Assembly (NCBI GenBank): GCA_048213135.1
Contig: PS015106.1
Coordinates: 151,117-204,495 of the forward strand
Direction: 5' to 3'
Source of the DNA: Reclinomonas americana ATCC 50394
Lineage: Eukaryota > Jakobida > Jakobea > Jakobida
Length of the DNA: 53,379 bases
Positions within the stretch are counted from its first letter, which is position 1, and each line of letters opens with the position of its first letter. Under the pieces are notes generated by a model that worked only from the letters and a program-made list of their open reading frames with translations, did no database searches and was not told where the DNA came from. Position numbers and translations under genes: made by a program. This document shows positions 23,449 through 33,900 of the stretch, piece after piece.

Positions 23449-26400
23449 ATGCGTCGCCGCACTGTTCCGCTGGCCTCCACAGCTGCATCACCGGCAGCCG
23501 CAACAGCAGCAGGCGCGGCATCAGCAACGACAACTTCGGCATTAGTCGGTGCACGACGCGGGCAGGTGGTGTATGCAGCGCACGCGTCGCTGCTGGTCTC
23601 CACGCACACGGCGCGCGTGCTGGCGTGTGTGTGGACCGCGTTTGTGTTTGCACTCTATTTCGTCACGTTGAATCCGTCGTTGCCGGGCGGCGACAGTGGC
23701 GAGCTCATTGTGACTGGTGAGTCACACACACACACACACTGACACACGCACGCACACACTCTCTCTCTTGCACACACGCAGCATGCATTTCCATCCGACA
23801 TGCGCACATTTGCATTCGCGCGTTTTTTTACATTTTTCCTTTATCCTTGTCAGCTGATGCGCTGGGAGTGGCGCATCCTCCGGGCTATCCCACCTTTGTG
23901 CTGTTGGGCAAGGTGTTTATCACGCTGGTGCCCTTTGGCTCGCCTGCGTGGCGCATGAATCTGCTCAATGCGATGCTGGCCTCGATGGCCTCCGGCGTGC
24001 TCTTTTACATTGCATGCCGCGTGACGCGCAACAATGTGGCCATTGCGGCGTTTGCCTCTGGGTTCTTCTCGTTTAGGTGAGGGGAGAGGCGTTTCACTGA
24101 TGCTGGACGGGAGTGGTATTTGACGACTCACTCGCCCTTCCGCCCCCCCATGTTCGACAGTATTCTCACGTGGCAGCATGCGGTCACTGCCGAGGTGTTT
24201 TCGCTGAACAACCTGTTCACCGTGCTGCTGCTGTGGATGGTCATTGAGTTTGCCGATGCGTTGTACGACCTCAAGTATGGTGAGTGACGAGTTAGTTGCA
24301 TGATTCTTGCTACATCGTGACTAATCACTGGCCGCAGCGCAAGATGGCGAGCGTGCCGTGTCGCTCTCTCGACTCGGTGCCTTCCTCTGCGGCTTTGCAC
24401 TGACCAACCAGCACACGGCCATCTTGTTTGAGGTGATGCGCTCGTCGTGTGCGTTTCTGTGCCTTCGCGCGAGTCTCATGACCGCCGCAGTTGCCCATCA
24501 TCCTGTGGGTGCTCGGTCGCATGTGGCCGGAGATCAAGAAGCGGCCGTCGCTGCTGCTCGACTACTTGCGCCTGTTCCTGTACGGCATGTCGCCGTACGT
24601 GTACATGCCACTCACCGCGTTGTGGACACCGGCGCACACGTGGGGTTTGTGTTACTCGGTTGCTTCACAAGTGTGCTCACCCTCACCTCTCTTGTGTATT
24701 TTTTTCGGCAGGCAACTCGGCCACCGTCGACGGCTTCCTGACGCACATTCTGCGTCGCGAGTACGGCACGTTCGATCTCGCCAAGGACCGCAAGGAGACG
24801 CCGGACTTGCTGGAGGGTCTCCGTGCCTACTTTGCGCACTACCAGATGGAGACGCGCTACACTGGCGTGGTGTTTGCTGTGATTGGTCTGGTGGTGCTCT
24901 ACGTTCACCGCGCTCGTTACCTGCGACTGCCTGCGACAGCGGTGTGTTGATTCCGTTGACTGCTGCGGGCGAGTTGATGATTGGCACTCACGCCCCTCAC
25001 CTAACCGACCACAGTCTGCGCCGTCATCGACTTCCTCCTCCTCGTCGTCGTCGTCATCTGCACCGTCCGCCGCCACCTCCTCCTCCTCCTCGACTGCGCG
25101 CGTCTCGTTCGACCGCCACGACTGGCTGCTGGACAACATCCGCACTCCACTGCTCTCCGCACTGACCCTCTACCTGGTGTTCTTCCACTGGCGTGCCAAC
25201 CTCGACATTGCGAGTCCGCTGCTGTACGGCGTGAGTGCTCGCTTCTGGCTGCAGCCGATGCTGGCGACGACCCTCGTGTCGGCCATCGGTGCCTGCACCA
25301 TCTTCAGCTTCGTCTTCCCGCCATCCGCAGCCTCCTCTGGCAAGGAAAGCGGGAATCGCCAGGCGGGCACACTGGCCGCATTCGTGCTCTTTGTTGTGGC
25401 CATTGTTGTGTTCGCCCTCATTATTCACCGGCAATGGGAGCTGGTGAGTGTGAAGAGGTGGTGGCACGGTAGAGATGACTCGCTTATGTATTTGTTTTTT
25501 TCGCAGGTCGACCAGTCCGACTGCGACTACTTCCTGGAGTACGCCAAGGAGATTCTGCGTCCGCTCAGCAAGGGCGCCATTCTGCTCTCTCGCGGCGACG
25601 TGGTCTCCAACTCGGTGCGCTACGCGCAATACTCGGAGGGTATACGGCGCGATGTTTTTATCGTAGAACAAGTGAGTGCGTCTGGCACTCAGCACGCATC
25701 GTGCACCGCACTCACGCACACTGTGCTCAGGAACTAATGACCTATCCGTGGTACGTGGGCGCCACGGCACCAACCATGCCCGCCGTCAAGTTCCCCGGCA
25801 CGATTTGGAGTCTGCGACACGAAGGTCGCTTCAACATTGGCCAATTCATCGACGCCAACATTGACAAGCGCGACATTTACGTGTACTCGGATCTGAAAGA
25901 CGGCAAGTCACGCGTCGTGTGTCAGGAGTGCGTCTGCTCCTCACCGCCCCCTTTTTTGTGCAGGCGACCCCTCGTACGAGGCCAAGTATCAGCTCCGTCA
26001 AGAGGGTCTTTGCTCCAAGTTTGTGCGCAAGTCCGACAAGTTGGACATCAACAAGTGGTTCTACGAGCACCGACACGCGCTGCGCCCACTCACCGAGCTG
26101 CGACTGCCGCCGCTCCACAAGTTTGGCCGCGACACCTGGGAGAGTCACATTCGCCAGGAGGTGCTCATCAACTCGCACAACCGCGACGTGTTCATGATGC
26201 TGGTGCGTCTCCCGTCGTGTGTGCTCTCCAAACACTCACATCTACTCACATTGATCGACGTCGCTGTGCCAGAATGCACCGCCGGCCCAGACGAACTGGC
26301 AGCTGCGGCGCGAGTTGTACGAGGAGGTCGTGAAGCAGCTGGAGCTGTGTCTGGGTCTGTTTGATCCGCAGGCGCCGACCACTGACATTGCGCCGTTCTA

Positions 26401-26770
26401 CAAGAACCTCGGCATCTCGCACTACGAGCTGTCGATGCTGCCGTCCACCAATCCGCTCGCGCGCGAGTTCCACCAGATGGCGCTGATCGAGTACTGGGAG
26501 AAGTTCTTGCAAATGTCGCCCAAGGAGGGCCAAGCAGAACAGATCCGCATGGCCGTCGACGTGGCGCGGCGCGAGCTCGACCAGTTGCGGCGTGAGCGTG
26601 TGGCCAAGGAGGCCGAGGAAGACGACGACGACGACGACAATGATGATGATGGTGGCGACAAGAGCAGCAGCAAGAAGAAGAAGCCTGACGTCAAGCAGCC
26701 GTTCCCGGCTGACGCCGAGGAGCAGGGTGCCGTCGACACCGAGTCAGAGGTAGACGCCACGGGTTTGTAA
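23449..26770 (+). CDS. TMEM260: TMEM260-like multi-pass protein (DUF2723)
   Basis: ER multi-pass glycosyltransferase-fold protein. In vertebrates TMEM260 transfers O-mannose to IPT domains. The DUF2723 signature is clear: LNPSLPGGDSGELIVT joined by splicing to ADALGVAHPPGYPTFVLLG. It continues with TWQHAVTAEVFSLNN, GFALTNQHTAILFE and YGMSPYVYMPL. Several TM helices follow, then a Ser-rich loop, two or more further helices, and the lumenal part LLSRGDVVSNSVRYAQYSEG, ELMTYPWYVG and VKFPGTIW. The C-terminal third (PFYKNLGISHYELSML, EFHQMALIEYWEKFL) looks like TPR helices and ends in an acidic/lysine tail at TAA 26768-26770. At least nine short introns were placed; donors are GTGAGT, GTGATG and GTTTGT types. 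Family assignment is firm; the mannosyltransferase activity here is inferred. Confidence 0.92.
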
Positions 26771-26887
26771 GGCGTGCACTTTTGCGTAGTTAGAGCAAAA
26801 TGAAGAAAAAACCAACGATACAAGCTTTGTATATTCAAGAGACTCGCTCAACACTTTGCGGGTCCTCGGCGTGTTCCACAACCTCTC

Positions 26888-27748
26888 TCAAGCCGCCACC
26901 TCGTCCACAATTGCCTCCCAGAACTGCAGCGCTTGCTCCTCATCGCTCGCGCCCTCCTCATCGGCCTCGGTCGTCGTCGCATCGTCCTCCACATCGGCAT
27001 CCGAGTCCAACACACTGGCCGCTACATCAGCCGCCGACTCCTCGTCCTCGCCCTTGGGCGCCACAGCCGCCGCCTTGCCACTCGGCTCGGCCTCCGCAGC
27101 CGCCGCCGCCACCACATCCTCATCCTCCAGCGGGTCCTCGCTGTCATCAAACTCTCCAAACACCTCCTCCTCTTCCTCCTCCTCCTCGTCGTCCTCCTCA
27201 TCCTCCTCGTCCTCCTCGTCCTCGTCGGCATCGAGCTCCGCAAACAGCTCCACGTCTTCCTCTTCCTCCTCCTCCTCCTCGTCATCATCGGCCTCCATGC
27301 TGCTCTCATGGAAGGCATTGCTGGCCTGCTCGTGCACCATATCCTCCTCGCTGTCCTCCAGCTCCGCGGCCGCCAGGTCCTCCTCAAGCAGGGCCAAGTC
27401 CGCGTCCACATCCGACTCCTCCGCGTGCTTGTGCGCGCATGCCGCAGTGTGCACGTGCTGCTCCTCTTCTTGTTCTTCAGGGTGTGAGTGGTTGCCCTCC
27501 GTGTCCAGTGCCTGCCCGCAGTACGCGCAGCGCTCCACCAGGTTGTTGTCGACAAAGGTGCCTGGGTGCTGCGGGTGGTCCAGACGCTCTCCACATGTGG
27601 GGCAGTACGAGGCTCCATACGCGCTCACTGCACACACCGCCACCACCACCAACACCAACAATGAGAGTTTCCGCGACCTGTGTGAGAGCAACACATGAGC
27701 ACACAGGAAGAGAGAGCGTGGCGAGTGAGGGGAAAAAACGCACATCAT
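26888..27748 (-). CDS. Secreted or lumenal acidic protein with CxxC pairs
   Basis: The first coding exon is only five bases (ATGAT, 27744-27748), followed by an intron with donor GTGCGT. Joined to exon 2 it reads MMSRKLSLLVLVVVAVCAVS, a strong signal peptide. Next come two CxxC knuckles, CPTCGERL and CAYCGQAL, about 25 residues apart, like a small zinc ribbon, then a His-rich stretch. The rest is extremely acidic, with Glu/Asp runs over about 150 residues broken by short hydrophobic motifs (LFAELDADE, VFGEFDD), ending FWEAIVDEVAA. A calcium-buffering or chaperone-like lumenal role is possible by composition only. The stop is 118 bp from the TMEM260 stop, in convergent orientation. Confidence 0.7.
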   Translation of the reverse strand: MMCVFSPHSPRSLFLCAHVLLSHRSRKLSLLVLVVVAVCAVSAYGASYCPTCGERLDHPQHPGTFVDNNLVERCAYCGQALDTEGNHSHPEEQEEEQHVHTAACAHKHAEESDVDADLALLEEDLAAAELEDSEEDMVHEQASNAFHESSMEADDDEEEEEEEEDVELFAELDADEDEEDEEDEEDDEEEEEEEEVFGEFDDSEDPLEDEDVVAAAAAEAEPSGKAAAVAPKGEDEESAADVAASVLDSDADVEDDATTTEADEEGASDEEQALQFWEAIVDEVAA

Positions 27749-27973
27749 TTGCGTTCTGCGCTGCTGTGATTTTTTCGGATATCCCAAGCGAGCACCACTG
27801 CTTTATTTGTCTTGTCTGCTCGCGATATTCAAATATCATCGGGGAGGCGGTAGGATGCCTCGCGATCGGGGGCGACTTGCACGCGGCGTGGTGGGCGAAG
27901 TGTGCCGGTGGGTGGTGGGCTCGTGCGGAGATCAGTCACCAGTGCCTGTGTGTGCTGTGGAGTGAGAAGCGTA

Positions 27974-30900
27974 TCAATATGCATGTGTGCGCAAGGGAAT
28001 GCGGCTCACCGATAGCGGCGCGTTTGTGATTGGTGTCGGCGCTGTCGGTCGCGGGATGGCCAGTGCAGACTCACGGCCTACGTTTCGGAGTCGACGGCGC
28101 GCAAGGTGGGCCAGCGAGCTTGGCGACTCCGGCACCACGCTCTCGAATTGCAGTTCATGCAACAGTGCTGCGTGTTGCTGTTGACGCTGTTGTCGCCGTT
28201 GTTCTCGGTGTAACGCGATCAGTTGATACAGCTGTGCAGACGGAGCGACTCCGGATACACTCGGTAGTGGCGGTGCAGCGACTGACGCATCCGTCGGCGT
28301 GCCGTGTGCGCCAAGATCCACGTGGTCAGCGTCGTCCTGCGTCGCTTCTGGCGATCGCTGCTGCTGCCACTGCTGCTGCAGTCGGTAGAGAGCAATGAGC
28401 TGGAACAGATCGGACGACGGCTGCTGCAAGGGTGGTTGAGGAGGCGGTTGTGGACGCTGCTGCTGCTGTTGTTGCTGTTCGCGGAATAGCTGGATGAGGT
28501 GACGGAGTTCCGCAGAGGGCTCGTGGAATGCCGTCGCAGGCTGCTGTCGTTGCTGCTGCTGCTGCTGCCGCTGCTGTTGTTGCTGTTCGCGGAATAGCTG
28601 GATGAGGTGACGGAGTTCCGCAGAGGGCTCGTGGAATGCCGTCGCAGGCTGCTGTCGTTGCTGCTGCTGCTGCCGCTGCTGCTTGCGGAACAGATCAATC
28701 AGTTCATGCAGTTTCAGCGATGGCGCTGGACGCGACAGAGGCTGCTGAGTGGTGGTGACCAAATCAAGTAACGGTCGTCGAGCCACATTCGGCACGGAGA
28801 CCTGCGATCGTCGAGGCGAGAGCAGAGCAGTCGGTGTCGAGGCTGACGACGACAGACGCGCACTGTCCTCAGTGTCGAGAACAGAACCCGGCAAGTCCGG
28901 CTCAGCCAGTTCATCAACCCCCACTCCTGCAGCTTCCGCCTCCTGCTGCTGCCGTTTCCAAGCATCCATGAGCAAACGGATTCGACCCTCGGCGGTGTTC
29001 GATTCTCGCACAAGTCTCAGCAGCGACGTGACAGCAGTCGGTGTAGAGTGCACGGCGGCCACTGCTTCGTCAAATGCTCGCCGCTCGGCGACAGGGCTCA
29101 TTTCTTCATCGTCTTCGACCATGCCGTCGAGGGCGGCGGCCAGTGGCTCGTTGGCCATTCGCATGGCCAGCGCCGCACGCACCGCCTGCGCAGCGGCGGC
29201 CTTCTTGCGTCGCCGCAGGACGACCCACATAGTGACCAGCGTCGCGACAAGTATCACACCACAGCAGCAGGCAACTACCACTCCGACAATCACCGGTACG
29301 CTCAGTCGTGAGCCAGCGACCGCTACTCCAGGCGTCGATGCAGCTGCTTGACCTTGAGCTGCGAACACACATACATCTTATCAGCGACGCGCGCGCACAT
29401 AAAGCTGGTGCACGTGCGCTTATTGCTCACCAGCGGCGGCACCGACGCCAACCGACAACACAGTTGGAGTTTGGACATCCACGAGANNNNNNNNNNNNNN
29501 NNNNNNNNNNNNNNNNNNNNNNNNNNNNNNNNNNNNNNNNNNNNNNNNNNNNNNNNNNNNNNNNNNNNNNNNNNNNNNNNNNNNNNNNNNNNNCGACACA
29601 CTCATGAGGCGACAGAGCAGACTGCAAACCAGCAAACTGAGAGTGGAATCGTACCCGTGACGAGAAGAGGCGGCGACATCGGCACAAAAGAGTCTGCGTG
29701 CGACAAACTGCACCATGTGTATCAGCGAGAAGAGCGAGAAGAAAGCGGATGCACAACGAGATCACGCACCGGACACATATGAACACGTACGGGTACGATG
29801 GGTACCGCGGAGGCAGCTCTGGGTCGTCGATTGGTGGCGTGGGTACTGGCGTGATGTGGATAACCACAGAGCCGAGTTCATCGTGCCGGGCCACGGCTTC
29901 GGAGGTTACCTCCAAACCTCGCACAGTCGGACTGCCAGCAACGCATGCATTCTCCGACGTCGCCAGCGCAACAGTCATGCCAGTCAATGGCAACAGTATT
30001 CCAGAAACACTTACTCTCGAAGCCTCCATGTTTGACACGGCGCGAGGAGAGAAACCAGACAGCGCCGGCGCTACAGATCGCACAGTGTTGTTGTCAGCAA
30101 CTATCACTTGCCGGTGGCCACGCCGAACATACCTCGCACGTGAATGGGATTCACATCGACAGCCACGAAATCATCGCTCGTCGCCGACCTACGACTCCGA
30201 CAGTTAATGAAGAAGCATGGTCATAATCATTCATACATGCACAGACGCACCGGAAACACAAGAATAAATCGCTGGGGGAACCCGACGGGACAGTCACGAC
30301 CACCGAGACCGTGGAGGCACCCACCGCGATAGAAGGCGTCGCGGGACGAACAAGAGCAGCTCCCACGTGCTGACCAGTGCATTGCGCTACGTCGGCCACA
30401 AGAAGGTACTCATCTGCGACAGACGGATGCGATGTGAGATTGCGATTGGTTCGAGGCTCAGGATACTCGCATCAGACACAAACCATTCGTTGCGAGACTT
30501 GACCCTGCAACCACGACATCGTTGGTCCCGAGAGAGCCAATCACGTGTGTGAGCAAAGTGGTAGAGCCTGCAAGTATACAATACACACACAAGTGAGAAA
30601 AAAGTCAGGTATGTCGACGGGAACAGCTCGTGTGCCCACCATTACATGAGGGGCCAAATGTCCCAGCAGCACAGCTCCTAAATGTCGAGAAGGGCACAGC
30701 GTTGCTCGCTCGCTTCACGCCTTGGAAGGAGCTCACAAGACGCACAAAGTACATCGTACTAGGTTCTAACACTGGCTCCGTCGTCTGAGAGCTGACATAT
30801 GTTGGATACGGAGACGGCGGCGGGACGGGAACAGGCACTTCGGCGAGCGAAATAACCTGGCCCGCAAACGAGTCGTCAATAGCGATCTCGAAAGTTGCGC

Positions 30901-33900
30901 CGAATGGAAAAATGACCGGAGTAAAAGAGGCAGAAAAGGAGGCAAGACGTTGGCGAACATCCGTAGCAGCGAGCCGATCTGGCAGAGGCACCGCGAACGC
31001 AGTGGCGGTCTGTACAGTACTCACAAACCGATAGGTTCCACCACTGTATGAGAGCAAGGCAACCACGCGGTAATAGAATGGCTGACCGGGAATGGTACCA
31101 GTCAGAGTGCAGGACACGCGGGATGAATCCGTCGCGCTGTCCGCTGCCACCGTCAACACCGATGACGAAAGACTCGCATCAGCTACAGAAGCCTCGAAGA
31201 TCACAGTCAGCGGCTGCCCGCTGTTGTTAACCGCAGTGCCGTACAACACTGCGGTCAGCGGATCAACCAGCGCGGGCGGAAGCACCTGCAGAGTCGCAAT
31301 CTGCGGCGTGGCGAACGACCGAAGCGGACTCATTTGTGCCGGTGTACCGTCACTTGTCGCCACGACAACTCGGTAAAAGTATACCGTGTCGGGCGTCAGA
31401 CCACCCAACGCAGCAGATACAGCCACATCAGCAGACGCCGGTCCACTCACACTAGCTGGCGTAACAGTGGATGCCAACTGAATCGTGCCACTCACAAATG
31501 TGGACGATGTCGAGTACTCAATCGTCACACTCACACCTGGTCCGTTCTGCACATTCACCGTGCCATGCAACACTGCCTGTACAGCCGTCACCTGTGTCGC
31601 TCCTCCGGTCGTCGTAGCCGTGGCCAGCTTCAATGTCGTGAACGTGGCTGACACGCTGTACTGCGCCGGCGTGCCGTCGCTCGTCGCTGCCACAACTCGG
31701 TAATAGTACACCGTGTTGGGTGTAAGGCCAGTGAGCGATGTTGATACAGCCACATCCGTAGACGCCGGTCCACTCACACTCGCTGGTGTCACGGAGGATG
31801 CCAACAGAATCGTGCCACTCGCAAACGCGGACGATGTCGAGTACTCGATCGTCACACTCACACCTGGTCCGTTCTGCACATTCACTGTGCCGTGCAACAC
31901 TGCCTGCACCGCTGTCAACTGTGTCGCACCGCCAGTCGCGGTAGCCGTGGCCAACTTCAGTGTCGTGAACGTGGCCGACGTGCTGAATTGTGACGGCGTG
32001 CCGTCGATCGTCGCTGCCACCAATCGGTAGTAATACACCGTTTCGGGGGTCAGACCACTCAACGCAGCTGACACAGCAACATCCGTAGACGCCGGTCCAC
32101 TAACATTCGCCGGTGTCACGGAGGGTGCCGACTGGATCGTGCCACTCGCAAAAGTGGACGATGTCGAATACTCGATCGTCACACTCACACCTGGTCCGTT
32201 CTGCACATTCACCGTGCCGCGCAATAATGCCTGCACAGCCGTCACTTGCGTTGCTCCACCAGTCGTGGTTGCTGTTGCAAGCTTCAGTGTCGTGAATGTC
32301 GTCGACGTGCTGTACTGTGCCGGTGTGCCGTCACTTGTCGCCGCAACCACTCGGTAATAGTACACCGTGTCGGGTGTGAGGCCGGTGAGTGCTGCAGATA
32401 CAGCCACATCCGTAGACGCCGGTCCACTCACACTCGCTGGCGTCACGGAGGGTGCCAACAGAATCATGCCACTCGCAAATGTCGAAGACGTCGAGTACTC
32501 GATCGTCACACTCACACCTGGTCCGTTCTGCACATTCACCGTGCCGTGCAACACTGCCTGCACAGCAGTCACTTGCGTTGCTCCACCAGTCGTCGCAACC
32601 GTAGCCAACTTCAATGTCGTAAATGTGGCAGACGTGCTATATTGTGCGGACGTACCGTCACTCGTCGCCGCCACCACTCGATAGTAATACACCGTATCGG
32701 GCGTCAGACCACTCAACGCAGCTGACACAGCAACATCGGTCGATGCCGGTCCACCAACACTCGCCGGTGTCACGGAGGGTGCCAACTGAATCATGCCACT
32801 CGCAAACGTGGACGATGTCGAGTACTCGACAGTCACACTCACACCTGGCCCGTTCTGCACATTCACCGTGCCGTGCAACACTGCCTGTACAGCTGTCACC
32901 TGCGTTGCACCACCAGTCGTCGAAGCCGTTGCAAGTTTCAGTGTCGTGAACGTAGCCGACGTGCTGTACTGTGCTGGCGTGCCGTCGCTTGTCGCCGCAA
33001 CCACTCGGTAATAGTACACCGTGTCGGGTGTGAGGCCGGTGAGTGCCGCAGATACAGTCACATCCGTAGACGCTGGTCCACTTACATTTGCTGGCGTCAC
33101 TGTGGGTGCCAACTGAATCGTGCCACTCACAAATGTGGACGATGTCGAGTACTCAATCGTCACACTCACACCTGGCCCGTTCTGCACATTCACCGTGCCG
33201 TGCAACAATGCCTGTACAGCTGTCGCCTGCGTTGCACCACCAGTCGTGGTTACTGTTGCAAGCTTCAGTGTCGTGAATGTCGTCGACGTGCTGTACTGCG
33301 CCGGCGTGCCGTCACTCGTCGCCGCAACCACTCGGTAATAGTACACCGTGTCGGGTGTGAGGCCGGTGAGTGCTGCAGATACAGCCACATCCGTAGACGC
33401 CGGTCCACTCACACTCGCTGGCGTAACAGTGGATGCCGACTGAATCGTGCCACTCGCAAACGTGGACGATGTCGAGTACTCGATCGTCACACTCACACCT
33501 GGTCCGTTCTGCACATTCACCGTGCCGTGCAACAATGCCTGTACAGCAGTCACTTGCGTTGCACCACCTGTCGTCGCAGCCGTCGCAAGTTTCAGTGTCG
33601 TAAATGTGGCAGACGTGCTGTACTGCGTCGGCGTGCCGTCGCTCGTCGCTGCCACCACTCGATAGTAATACACCGTATCGGGCGTCAGACCACTCAACGC
33701 AGCTGACACAGCAACATCGGTCGATGCCGGTCCACCAACACTCGCCGGTGTCACGGAGGGTGCCAACTGAATCATACCACTCGCAAATATCGACGACGTC
33801 GAAAACTCGATCGTCACACTCACACCTGGTCCATTCTGCACATTCACCGTACCGTGCAACACTGCCTGCACAGCCGTCACTTGCGTTGCTCCACCTGTCG

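Noticed and set aside
22531-23742. A 403-codon plus-strand ORF through the CGTA and CT repeats
   Set aside because: It runs through an intron of the minus-strand FkbM-type gene and through low-complexity repeats. Only its last part coincides with the real TMEM260 exon starting at 23449.
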